A stretch of DNA of 64,000 nt from positions 16,328 through 80,327 of the forward strand of contig JBOFZK010000068.1 of assembly GCA_051655145.1 (NCBI GenBank). Reading direction: 5' to 3'. This document shows, one piece after another, positions 44,265-53,950 of the stretch; the stretch's first letter is position 1; every line of letters begins with the position of its first letter. Origin of the DNA: UBA710 sp051655145. Its GTDB lineage: Bacteria; Bacillota_I; Bacilli_A; Mycoplasmatales; Metamycoplasmataceae. The notes under the pieces are model-generated. The model searched no databases, was not told the origin of the DNA, and saw nothing but the letters and a program-made list of their open reading frames with translations. Both the position numbers and the translations under genes were made by a program.

Positions 44265-45122
44265 ATGAAAAACAAAAATATTATTAAAACATTTTATAAA
44301 ACTGGAAAATTAGATATTAGTACTCAGCTTGTTATTTTAAATAAAAAAGATAAAAAACTTTATTCATATAATAATAATCATAGAAGAAAATTTGATGGTC
44401 AAGAATTAAGAAAAAATGAAGGTAACTATATAATAGAACTTGAAAATGTTTCAAAATTTTTTATTGATAAAATTAAATTAATTAGAACATTATCAAATAT
44501 TTCTTTAAAAATTGAAAGAGGGGAATTTGTTATTCTTTTAGGTCCTTCTGGTTCTGGAAAATCTACTCTTTTAAATATTCTTTCAGGACTTGATCGTCCT
44601 TCAATGGGTAATGTAATTGTTGAAAATAAAAACCTTCCTTATTTAACACAAAATGAGCTTTTAAAATTTAGAAGAGAAAATGTTTCATTTATTTTCCAAT
44701 CATATAATTTATTAAATAATTTAACAGGTGAAGAAAATATTGAAACTGGTGCTTATCTTCAAAAAGATATAAGTAAAAAAGTTTCACTTGAACCTTTAAT
44801 CGAAGAATTTGGATTGCAAGATATAATATATAAATATCCGAATGAAATGTCTGGTGGTCAACAACAACGTATTTCTATTTTAAGAGCTCTTGCTAAAAAT
44901 TCTAATATTATTTTTGCCGACGAACCAACAGCCTCTTTAGATCCTCAATCTTCTCAAAATATTCTTTCTATTTTAAAAAAAATAAATGTTGAAAATAATA
45001 AAACAATTATTCTTGTTACTCATGATATGCAGATTATAAAATATGCTACAAGAATTATTAAAATTAATGATTGTAAAATTGTTGAAGATTATAAAGTAAG
45101 CGAAAATAAATATGGATATTAA
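44265..45122 (+). CDS. ABC transporter ATP-binding protein (LolD/MacB type)
   Basis: This is a 285-residue ATPase that should energise the giant permease, since it begins at the base after the permease stop. Residues 1-65 are a lysine-rich extension without ABC motifs. The nucleotide-binding domain has Walker A LLGPSGSGKSTLLN near residue 90, a Q-loop in VSFIFQSYNLLNNL, the signature MSGGQQQR, Walker B NIIFADEPTASLD, and the switch histidine in IILVTHD. The FIFQSYNLL Q-loop is typical of the MacB/LolD class that acts by mechanotransmission, not by moving substrate through a pore. The 3' end overlaps the LicD-like gene by 4 bases. Confidence 0.95.
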   Translation: MKNKNIIKTFYKTGKLDISTQLVILNKKDKKLYSYNNNHRRKFDGQELRKNEGNYIIELENVSKFFIDKIKLIRTLSNISLKIERGEFVILLGPSGSGKSTLLNILSGLDRPSMGNVIVENKNLPYLTQNELLKFRRENVSFIFQSYNLLNNLTGEENIETGAYLQKDISKKVSLEPLIEEFGLQDIIYKYPNEMSGGQQQRISILRALAKNSNIIFADEPTASLDPQSSQNILSILKKINVENNKTIILVTHDMQIIKYATRIIKINDCKIVEDYKVSENKYGY

Positions 45123-45817
45123 ATATTATTTATTATCTTTGGATTAGTATTAAAATTTTTTCCATATTTATTATTTAAAAACATAGTTGCTTCTTCAAAA
45201 ACATAAAGTTCTAATCCTAAAAAGTTAACAATATTTCTTTTAAAGTTAATGTTTGGAACTCAATTTAAATTTATTCCTTCTAAAAAATTATTTATTAAAA
45301 AAAATCCTTGGTGCTTTTCTTCATATAAATCATCATATATTTCAAAATAAGAAAGAGGGCTAAATTTAATTCAAGGAAACAATTTAAAAAGAAAGAAAAA
45401 AAATTTTGTTTGGAAATTATTTTCTTTTTGATTTGCTAAATAATTACCATAAAAATATTTAGTTTTATATTTAATTTGTTTCATTTTTAAAACTTTTTTA
45501 ATAGATGTTGGAGTTATAATTATTAAATTAATTGTTATATCTGAATTATCAAATTTAAAACGAGGAGTTAAAAGAAAAAAACTGCTTTCTGTATAAGGAC
45601 TTATAAGATTATTATTATATTTTTTTTCAAGTTCTCTTAATGTTTCTATTGTAATAAAAATATCAATAATTTTATTTCTTTTATAATGCAATGAATTTGT
45701 AATTGCAGATAATAATGTTATATCTCCTAAAGAATACCAAAAATTATTAATCTTACATATTTCATCAAAACGCTTTAAAACTTTATGATATTCATTATCA
45801 AAATTATCTGTTGACAT
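45119..45817 (-). CDS. LicD-like protein with degenerate active site
   Basis: This is a 232-residue protein. The start (FDEICKINNFWYSLGDITLL, then SAITNSLHYKRNKIIDIFI) lines up with LicD phosphocholine/nucleotidyl transferases, which normally read YFLxxGTLLGAxRH...DDDxD. The C-terminal VNFLGLELYVFEEATMFLNN, followed by KYGKNF, matches the family's end. The GG/GS motif is only partly kept (GDITLL), and the acidic DDDID cluster is reduced to one Asp in KIIDIFI, so catalysis is doubtful. The family attaches phosphocholine or glycerol phosphate to surface sugars. The ATG at 45817 is used; a TTG 18 bases upstream is possible. It is the last gene of the folC unit, 23 bases after the ECF gene. Confidence 0.68.
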
Positions 45818-45840
45818 ATATTTATATATTATCAACTATT

Positions 45841-46713
45841 TTATAAGTTATTTCTACTAAATCTTTCTTTTAGAACCAAAACAACACTATTTAATCTAAT
45901 TATGATTATGCTAAAAATAGGAATTGTAAAAATCGATTTAAAAGAAATTCCCAACATAATTGTTATAAAGGGTTTTTTGGTAGCCGAAAGAAATTGCTCA
46001 GAAAATGCTATAAAAGCATATGTACCTCAAAATCATCTAAATAAAACAAAAACTGTTGCAACTATAATAACTTGATTAATAGTATTTAAATACATTATAT
46101 TATTTGTTTTTTTTCATAAGAAATAAAAAACAAAATAAGATAAAAATATTCCTATAAAAATGATGCTTGTAATAATAATACTTATGTATGGATTTACTGG
46201 TTCCTTTTCATAATTACTTATATTATTATATAAAGATAAAATAGTAACTACATAAATAATAGTTAATCCAAAAAGTATTAAAAGTGGAAATTGTTTTTTA
46301 TCTAAAAATAAGATATTTTCTTTATAAATATTTTTTTCGTCTTTATCACTTAAAAAAATAGTCATCTTATTAGTTTCATTAGTTTTCATTTTATTAAAAA
46401 AATAAAATAAAAATCAGGATAATAAAGAAACAAAAATTGGTACTACTGCATATTGTCACATTCAAAAGCTTATCCCTCCAGAAACTAGCTGATAAAAAGT
46501 ATCTAAAAAGAAAGAAAAAATAGCTCCTTTAAAGGGACCAAAAATTATTCCTGATAAAATAAAAAATATAAAGCTCGTTGCTATGTTAAATGGACCAACA
46601 AGAACTTGTGAATTAAATCATTCTATAATTAAATAACAAGCTAATAAAACTCCCATTAAACAAATTTCAAATGTATTTAAGGAGAAGTATTGTGATAGTT
46701 TTTTATTTTTCAT
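45841..46713 (-). CDS. ECF transporter S component, probably for folate
   Basis: This is a 290-residue membrane protein. The N-terminal half has the S-component layout: a conserved first helix ICLMGVLLACYLIIEWF, then FNIATSFIFFILSGIIFGPFKGAIFSFFLDTF, which matches the GIxFGPxxGAixGxxxD signature of ECF substrate-binding subunits. S components are usually 170-210 residues; here a charged cytoplasmic loop of about 40 residues and a further three or four helices follow. The start overlaps the end of folC by 11 bases. Linkage of folate-type S components with folC is common in Firmicutes and mollicutes, so folate is the likely substrate. It would need the EcfA/A'/T module encoded elsewhere. Confidence 0.75.
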
Positions 46714-47812
46714 TTTTTCTTTCTCCTATAAGTTCATAAATATCTGATATAAAATAATGAGATCCTAAAAAAATAGTTGGTTTTTTTATTTCTTTTATAA
46801 AATTACTAAGGTTTTCTATTATTGGGAAATCTTTTGGATATTCTTCAATTTTTACAGCTTTTTTACTACTATTTTCATAAACAAAAACATTAGTTTTATT
46901 TTTAAATAAATTCATTATTTTTTTTATATCTTTCCTCTTTGTTAATGATATAACAAAAAAAACGTTTTTATTAGGTAACAATGAAAGTGATTTTTTTATT
47001 CCATCAAAATTATGAGAAACATCTAAATAACATGTTTTCCCATTAATATTTTCCTTTGTAAGTCTTCCCTTATTTAAAGGAGTCATTACAGCTTTTATAT
47101 TGAATTCATTTTCAAAAAAAGACTCAACAACTAAAAAATTTATTAGGTATATATTTTTTTCATTTTTTGGAATTTGAACTACAAAAAAATTGTTATTATT
47201 ATTTTTTATTTTTTCAAATAATATTTGAAAAGAAACTTTGTTTAAATTAGATGGTATATAAACTTTTGTTTTCCCTTTTATAGCTTCTGATTTATCACTA
47301 GAAATTTTATTAATATTATTTCCTAAAATTTCTTGATGATCAATGCTAATAGATGTAAAAATTGTAAAGTCAAAATCAAGAATATTAACAATATCTTTTT
47401 TAGCTCCAATTCCTGCTTCAAAAATAACAATCTCTGGATTTTTATCTTCGAAATAAATTAATGAAGACAAAAACATTAAAGAAAAAAAGTTAAATTTTTT
47501 ATCTTGATATTTATTTAAAATAAAGTTAATGTTTTTTAATAAATCTTTGCTAGATATTTCTTTTGAGTTTAGGGATATTCTTTCTGTAGGAGTTAAAAGA
47601 TGGGGAGAAGTAAAGCTACCATTAGAAATATTATTTTTTGAAAAATTATCAGATAAAAATTTACATGTTGTTCCTTTCCCGTTTGTTCCTACAACATGAA
47701 TTTTTTTATAATTCATTTTTAAATCTAAATCCTTAATGATGAAAATTATTTCTTCATTATCTTGTTTATAATTAAAATTAAAAATTTCTTTAATATCAAT
47801 AATTTCATTCAT
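46703..47812 (-). CDS. folC: Folylpolyglutamate synthase / dihydrofolate synthase
   Basis: This 369-residue Mur-ligase-type enzyme adds glutamate to folates and keeps them in the cell. The ATP loop is HVVGTNGKGTTCKFLSDNF, followed by the family signature FTSPHLLTPTERISLN and, at the middle, FEAGIGAKKDIVNIL and TSISIDHQEILGN. The C-terminal domain has CYLDVSHNFDGIKKSL, matching the DGAHNP region with some divergence. It is shorter than the usual 420 residues. A TATAAT box lies 8 bases before the ATG with no ribosome site. The ECF S component overlaps its end. Confidence 0.94.
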   Translation of the reverse strand: MNEIIDIKEIFNFNYKQDNEEIIFIIKDLDLKMNYKKIHVVGTNGKGTTCKFLSDNFSKNNISNGSFTSPHLLTPTERISLNSKEISSKDLLKNINFILNKYQDKKFNFFSLMFLSSLIYFEDKNPEIVIFEAGIGAKKDIVNILDFDFTIFTSISIDHQEILGNNINKISSDKSEAIKGKTKVYIPSNLNKVSFQILFEKIKNNNNNFFVVQIPKNEKNIYLINFLVVESFFENEFNIKAVMTPLNKGRLTKENINGKTCYLDVSHNFDGIKKSLSLLPNKNVFFVISLTKRKDIKKIMNLFKNKTNVFVYENSSKKAVKIEEYPKDFPIIENLSNFIKEIKKPTIFLGSHYFISDIYELIGERKNEK

Positions 47813-47820
47813 ATTTAATA

Positions 47821-47845
47821 ATTATAATTTATTCATATCTATAAT
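47821..47845. promoter_or_regulatory. Divergent -10 boxes of folC and rsmD
   Basis: The minus-strand TATAAT at 47821-47826 is 8 bases from the folC start. The plus-strand TATAAT at 47840-47845 is 14 bases from the rsmD start. Neither gap contains a ribosome binding site. Confidence 0.55.
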
Positions 47846-47859
47846 GTAATATATTAAAT

Positions 47860-48408
47860 ATGATAAGAATAATTAGTGGCGATTTTAAAAGAAGAGTTTT
47901 TAAAGAACCAGATAAAAATAAAACTAGAGTAACTATGGATAGAGTTAGAGAAAGTATTTTTAATATTATTAACTATGAAATTGAAGATAAAATTATTCTT
48001 GATTGTTTTTCAGGGTCGGGAATTATAACAGGAGAATTTCTTTCAAGAAATGCAAAAAAGGCTTTTGCAATTGAAAAAGATAAAGATGTGTTTGAAATTA
48101 CAAAGAAGAATTTAGAAAGTCTTAATGTATCTAATTATCATTTACTAAATGAAGATATAATGTTTTTTTTAAATAAAATGAAAGATGAAATAAAGTTTGA
48201 TTTTATTTATATTGATCCTCCTTTTTCAAATTTTTTTTTATTAGAAGAAGTATTAAATAAAATTTATGAAAAGAAATTATTAAATAAAGATGGCCAAATT
48301 ATTATTGAATGAAATTTTGATATTAGTTCTTTTTTAGTATCAAAATGAGAAATAAAAAAAACTAAAACTTTTGGTTCTGTTTTAGTTTATTTTTTAATTG
48401 AAAAATAA
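47860..48408 (+). CDS. rsmD: 16S rRNA (guanine-N2-)-methyltransferase RsmD
   Basis: This is a 182-residue SAM-dependent methyltransferase that modifies G966 (E. coli numbering) of 16S rRNA. It has the N-terminal ISGDFKRRVFKEP, TRVTMDRVRESIFNII, the SAM-binding loop ILDCFSGSGIITGEFLSR, and the catalytic YIDPPFSN motif, typical of N6/N2 methylases. Two TGA codons near the C-terminus are Trp. It converges on dnaK with 2 bases between the genes. Confidence 0.95.
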
Positions 48409-48410
48409 TT

Positions 48411-50219
48411 TTATTGTTCTTCTACTTCTGGTTCAATAGTTTCATTTTCATCTTCAACTACGTGTTCGCTTGGATTATTTCCGTAAGCATTTTGAGCGCT
48501 TTGTTGTGAAAATTGTTCAACAATACTTTCAATTTGTTCTATTTTTGTTTTAAGTTCATCAATTTTATTTTGATTAATTAAATTTCTTAATTCTTCAATT
48601 TCTTTATTATATGAATCTTTCGCTGTTTGATCAATATTTTCTCCTTGATCAGCAATTGATTTTTCAAGTTGATTAATTAAAGATTCTGCTTTAATAACAA
48701 CCATTTGATCTTCTTTTCTTTTTTGATCTGCTTCTTTATTTTCTTCAGCATCTTTAATCATTTTTTCAATTTCATCAGGACTTAAAGTTGTTGAATTTGT
48801 AATAGAGATTGTATTTTCTTTATTAGTTTTTTTATCTTTAGCTGTTACTTTTATAATACCGTTAACATCAATTGAAAAACTAACTTCGATTTGTGGAACT
48901 CCTCTAGGAGCTGGTTCAATACCACCTAAATTAAATTGACCTAATGATTTGTTATCTCTTGCAAATTGTCTTTCACCTTGAACAACATTTACAGTAACTT
49001 CTGATTGATTATCTGCAGCTGTTGAAAATGTTTGTGATTTTGTAACTGGAATTGTTGTATTTCTAGAGATTAAAGGAGTTGCTATTCCACCTTCTGTTTC
49101 TAATCCTAAAGTTAATGGAGTAACATCTAATAATAAAACGTCTGAAATATCTCCTGCTAAAACTCCACCTTGAATAGCTGCTCCTATAGCTACAACTTCA
49201 TCAGGGTTAATTGTATGATTTGGTTTTTTATTTAATGTATGTTGAATCATTGTTTGAATAGCTGGTATTCTTGTTGATCCCCCAACTAAAAGAATTTCAT
49301 CAATATCTTCTTTTTTAAGTTTTGCTTCTTTTAAAGCGTCTTCAATAGGTTTTCTAGTTCTATCTACTAAATCAGAAGTCATTTTATCAAATTCTGCTCT
49401 TGTTAATTCTAATTCAATATTTAATGGTCCTTTGGGAGTCATAGCTAAAAACGGTAAATTAATTTCTGTTTTCATTTCACCTGAAAGATTAATTTTTGTT
49501 CTTTCAGCTTCTTCTTTAAGTCTTGACATAGCCATTTTATCTTTAGTTGCATCAAAATCATATTCTTTTTTAATTTTGTCAGTTAATCAATTAACAATTT
49601 TATTATCTCAGTCATCTCCACCTAAATGGTTATCTCCTGATGTTGAAAGAACTTCAAAAGTTCCATCTTCTAATTCAAGAACAGAAACGTCAAATGTTCC
49701 TCCTCCAAGGTCATATACTAATACTTTTAATGATTTATCTTTTTTATCTAACCCAAATGCTAATGCTGCAGCTGTAGGTTCATTAATAATTCTTAAAACA
49801 TCTAGTCCTGCAATTTTACCAGCGATTTTTGTTGATTCACGTTGTGCATTATCAAAATAAGCAGGAACAGTAATAACTGCTTTGGAAATTTTAGAACCAA
49901 CTTTTTTTTCAGCATATTCTTTTAAATAAGATAAAATCATAGCAGAAATTTCTTCCGGTTTATAATCTTTTTTATTTATTTTTGTTTTTTCATTTGTACC
50001 CATTTTTCTTTTAATAGAAGCGATACTATCTGGGTTGGTTTGTAATTGTCTTTTAGCAATTTCTCCAACAATGATTTCATCATTTTTAAAAGCTACAACC
50101 GATGGAGTTGTTCTTTTCCCTGCTGGATTTTCTAAAACAATTGGTTCACCGTTTTCTATAACCGCTACAACAGAGTTTGTTGTACCTAAATCTATACCTA
50201 TAATTTTTTCTTTTGCCAT
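48411..50219 (-). CDS. dnaK: Hsp70 chaperone DnaK
   Basis: This is a 602-residue chaperone, full length for the family. The ATPase domain starts KIIGIDLGTTNSVVAVIENG and carries VITVPAYFDNAQREST, INEPTAAALAFGLDK, YDLGGGTFDVSVLEL and LLVGGSTRIPAIQ. The linker VLLLDVTPLTLGLET and substrate-binding domain follow, and the acidic end is PEVEEQ. The ATG follows a very strong AAAGGAGG site, the best in the window. The promoter is overlapped on its upstream side by a CIRCE-like operator at 50275-50301, so HrcA control is expected. dnaJ, grpE and hrcA are not adjacent. Confidence 0.98.
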
Positions 50220-50260
50220 TTTGGGCCTCCTTTATATAAATATTTTTTTATTTAACCATA

Positions 50261-50266
50261 ATTATA
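50261..50266 (-). promoter_or_regulatory. -10 box of dnaK
   Basis: TATAAT on the minus strand lies between the CIRCE-like element and the start codon, giving a leader of about 35 bases that contains the AAAGGAGG site. Confidence 0.6.
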
Positions 50267-50274
50267 TAACAAAA

Positions 50275-50301
50275 TTAGCACTATTGCTATTTAATTGCTA
50301 T
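50275..50301. promoter_or_regulatory. CIRCE-like heat-shock operator upstream of dnaK
   Basis: The left arm TTAGCACTA at 50275-50283 matches the consensus TTAGCACTC at 8 of 9 positions. A 9-base spacer follows, exactly the consensus length. The right arm AATTGCTAT at 50293-50301 matches GAGTGCTAA at 6 of 9. It sits at the -35 side of the dnaK promoter, where bound HrcA would block RNA polymerase. It also lies 24 bases upstream of the -10 box of the divergent lipoprotein gene. Confidence 0.7.
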
Positions 50302-50324
50302 TTTTTTTATTTTTTGTTTTTTTT

Positions 50325-50330
50325 TATAAT
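50325..50330 (+). promoter_or_regulatory. -10 box of the 50345 lipoprotein
   Basis: TATAAT ends 14 bases before the ATG; the short leader has no AGGAG-type site. Confidence 0.5.
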
Positions 50331-50344
50331 GTAAAATTATAAAT

Positions 50345-51424
50345 ATGTTTAAAAAAAGTTTTTTTTCTTTATTAATAAGTAGTGCTATTGTTTTACCAAT
50401 CGCATTAACTTCTTCTTGTTCTTCATCTATTAATAATATAGAAGAAGATGTTAATGCTAATGTAGATAAAAACCTTTATTCTGAAGTGTTTAATTATTTA
50501 CTTATTGGACAAAATCCTCCTTATAATATTGAAAATGATCTTAATAAAACTTTTTTTAACGGAACAAAGGAATCACTTGACAGTTTAAATGCAATAATTA
50601 AAAGTGAAATTAATAAACCAAGAAACCAAGCTGTTTTAAAGGTTTTTTTATTAAAAGACTTAAGTACTATATATAGAAACATTTTTAATGAAAGTGGTAT
50701 TGCTATTTCATTATCTAATATAGATGAAAATTATAGAGCATATGAAAAAATGATTGATGATGATACTCCAGGTAATTCAAATGATAGTGGAAAAGATTCT
50801 CAAACATTTATTAACCTTCAAAAATTAATAGACAGTATTGTTAACATTGAAATAAAAATAATGAATAATTTTGCAATTAATTCTATAAATCCTAAATATT
50901 GATGAGAATATTCTTATCAGATTCAAGAAGGATCTAAATTATTAAGTCTTTTCCAAGATGATAAGGGAGTAGAAAAACCTGTTGCTATATATAGAAATGT
51001 AAGTCTTAATAGTGATCAAGAAAAAATAATTAATAGTCAACCGACTGAAGAAAGAAAAGATCTTGCTAGAAAATATTTCCAATATCAAAGCACAACAAGA
51101 TATTGAGATAATGTTAATAGAAAGATTGTTTCTGTTCCTGTCCAATCAAATTTTAATCTTTTCTTAGAAAATGATAATATAGTAGAAAGTGGTTATGTTT
51201 CTTCAAAGCAAAAACAAACAAGAAATTTTTTTGCTTTAGACATGAAAAAAGTAGCACAAGATCAATATAAATTTTTTATCAAGTTATCAACAAAAGAATC
51301 TTTAACTTCTTTTAGTAGTAATTCTGGTTGAAAAGATTATTTTGCAAAAGGGAAAAATAAAGATCTTCAAAAAGATATATTAATAGATTTAGGTCTTCCT
51401 GCATTAAAAATAAATAAAAAATAA
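50345..51424 (+). CDS. Putative surface lipoprotein
   Basis: This 359-residue protein has a type II signal peptide: KK followed by a hydrophobic core and lipobox TSSC near residue 25. The mature part is rich in Asn, Ser, Asp and Lys. A flexible acidic stretch DDDTPGNSNDSGKDSQ lies near residue 140, and an aromatic stretch YWWEYSYQIQEGSKLL near 185. No family is recognised. It is divergent from dnaK and one base upstream of truB, so it may share a transcript with truB, the HAD phosphatase and ribF. That coupling to housekeeping genes is unusual for a lipoprotein. Confidence 0.87.
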
Positions 51425-51425
51425 A

Positions 51426-52265
51426 ATGATAACTGTAATTAAAAAAGAAAAAGGTTTATCTTCATTTAAAGCCATTAAAGATTTTTCAAGAAAATATAAT
51501 TATAAAAAAATTGGTCATTCAGGAACATTAGATCCTCTTGCTTCTGGGCTTCTTTTAGTTGCTACAGAAAATGATACAAAGATTTTAGAATTTATAGAAA
51601 ATAAAACTAAAAAATATATCGCAGAAGCTGTAATCGGTTCTATTTCTGATACATATGATAGCGAAGGAGAAATAGTGCCTTTTTCTAATTATATTCCTAC
51701 AGAAGAAGAATTAAATGAATGCTTAAATTCTTTTTTAGGAAAAAGTTTACAAATTCCTCCTAAGTTTTCAGCTAAAAAAATTAATGGAAAAAGAGGATAT
51801 GAATTAGCTAGAAAAGGGAAAGATTTTGTTCTTGAACCTTCATTAATAGAAATATTTAATATAGAACTTTTAAACTATAATAAAAGCTCTTTTTCTTTTT
51901 CTGTAGAAGTTTCAAATGGAACATATATAAGATCATTAATCTATGATATAGGACAAAAACTAAATTGTGGTAGTTATATGAGTAATTTAGAAAGAATTTC
52001 TGTAAATGGATTAAGTGATGAATTTTTAGAAAAACCAATTCCATATAATTTATTATTCCAATTTGAAAAAATTAATTTTAATAAAAGAGAAGAAGTTAAA
52101 CTTTTTATGAATGGATTTTCAAAAAAAGAATGAAATTTAAAAAACGGAATAAATGGTTTAGTTTGAGAAAGTTCATTCTTTGCATTTATACTAGTTGAAA
52201 ATGATAAAATTATTAAAAGAAAAATTTTTTCAAATATAGTTAATGAAATAATTATTAATAAATAA
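51426..52265 (+). CDS. truB: tRNA pseudouridine-55 synthase TruB
   Basis: This 279-residue enzyme isomerises uridine 55 in the T loop of tRNAs. The catalytic aspartate is in IGHSGTLDPLASGLLLVATE near residue 40. KYIAEAVIGSISDTYDSEGE and IPPKFSAKKINGKRGYELAR are further TruB blocks, and FSVEVSNGTYIRSLIYDIG is the motif III region. The C-terminal 45 residues follow a TGA-Trp codon and would be lost under the standard code. It begins one base after the lipoprotein stop and is followed 15 bases later by the HAD gene. Confidence 0.95.
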
Positions 52266-52280
52266 AGGAGATAAATAAAT

Positions 52281-53108
52281 ATGTATAAAATGATTATATT
52301 TGATATTGATGGAACATTATTAAATTATGGTGACCAAGCTGTTTCTAAAAGAACAAAAGAGGGAATAAAAAAATTAATGAATAATGGTTATATTGTTGTT
52401 TTGGCAACAGGAAGAGATGAAGTTTCTATAGGTAATGTTTGGAATGATTTAAAAACAAATTACTTTATAGGAGCTAATGGTTCTTTTTGTAACAAGAAAG
52501 AAAATGGAGATATAGTTAAAATAATTAATAATCCTATAAAAATTGAAGACTTTTTATCTTATAAAACAAATGTTTTAGATAATAAAAAATATGAGCATAA
52601 AATAGCGAATGTTATTTTGTCTGAAGAAAGATTTGTATTTGTAAAAAATCAAGAAATTTTAAAAGACCATTGGTTTTGAAAAGAATATAAAGATTTTTAT
52701 AGAGATTTAAATGAAGCAAAAAATAAAATTAATGAGGAAAGTTTTTCGCTTATTACAATTAATTCTAGTTGTAATAATTTAAAGAACGAAACAAAAAAGT
52801 TTTTTGAAGAAACAAACTCTTCACTAAATTTACAAGCAAGTTGATTTAATGGTTTTTTTGTATCAAATATTGGTGTTAATAAAGCTAAAACTATTATTCA
52901 ATTAAGTGAAATTATTGGAATTGATAAATCACAAATTATGGCTTTTGGAGATGGAGAAAATGATATAGAAATGCTTCAAGAAGTTGGTTTAGGTGTTGCT
53001 ATGAAAAATGCAGCTAATGAAGTTAAAAAAATAGCAAAAAAAATTACTGACAAACCTGTTAACGAAGATGGAGCAATTGATTTCTTAGAAAAATTTGGAG
53101 TTATATAA
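52281..53108 (+). CDS. Cof-type HAD-superfamily phosphatase
   Basis: This is a 275-residue HAD hydrolase of the Cof subfamily IIB. Motif I is IIFDIDGTLLNYG with the nucleophilic Asp and the acid/base Asp. Motif II is VLATGRDEVS, the basic residue of motif III lies in GVNKAKTI, and motif IV is MAFGDGENDIEML. Such enzymes dephosphorylate sugar phosphates, pyridoxal phosphate or flavin precursors; mycoplasmas encode several and substrates are rarely clear. A GGAG lies 10 bases before the ATG. The stop overlaps the ribF start by one base (TAATG), which suggests, but does not prove, a role near flavin metabolism. Confidence 0.93.
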
Positions 53109-53950
53109 TGACTATCTATAAATATAGTGATACAAAAAAAATTAAAGAATTAAGAGATGGAAGTATTATTTTATTGGGTGCTTTTGAATTGTTTCATAAA
53201 GGTCATAAAACTTTATTAGATAAAGCTATCGAAGTTAAAAATGAAAAACAAAAAATAGGTCTTATTACTTTTTCAAATGTTGAAGAAGTTTTTAGATCAA
53301 ACAAAAAAAAAGCAACAAGCCTTAACTATATGCTTGATTGTTTTTTTCTTTCAAAAATTGACTTCATTATTTTAATTGATTTTAATCAAATTAAAAATAA
53401 AGAGGCTAAAGATTTTTTAGATAATATTAAAAATATATATAATGCTAATTTATTTATTTGTGGACAAGATTATAGACTTGGAGTAAATGCGCAATGAAGC
53501 TCCCAAGATGTAGCAAATAATTATAAAACATTAATTTTGGATTTAGATTTATTTGATAATGTAAAGATCTCTTCAACAAGAATAAAAGAGTTAATTTCAT
53601 ATGGCGAAATTAATTTAGCAAATAAACTTCTTGTTTGAAATTTTGGGGATTATTTTGAAGTAATTTTTAATAGAATAAATTTTAATGAAAAAAATGTTAT
53701 ACCTCATGCTGGAATATATAATATTAAAATTGAAATTGGTGATTTTGTTTATCATGGAATTCTTCATATAAATTGAAATAGTAATGGTTATATTAAACTT
53801 ATAAATTATCCTGAGGATTTGGCTGCTGGAAATTATAAAATTATTTTTTGTAGCCTAAATAGAATAATAGCTTCTTCAGCATTAGATAAAATAATTGAAG
53901 CTGATTTAGAACAAGGAATTTCTTATTTTTATAATTTACAAAAATTATAA
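53108..53950 (+). CDS. ribF: RibF-like FAD synthetase with degenerate riboflavin kinase half
   Basis: This is a 280-residue protein. The N-terminal nucleotidyltransferase has LLGAFELFHKGHKTLLDKA, the GxFDxxHxGH motif of FAD synthetases, FICGQDYRLG in place of GxDFxFG, and ISSTRIKELI, the SSTxIR motif. This half adenylates FMN to FAD. The C-terminal half is the size of a riboflavin kinase domain but lacks the GxxxGRxxGFPTAN substrate and ATP signature and shows only beta strands such as AGIYNIKIEIGDFVYHG. FMN formation by this protein is therefore doubtful. It overlaps the HAD gene by one base and trmD by 6 bases at the 3' end. Confidence 0.83.
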
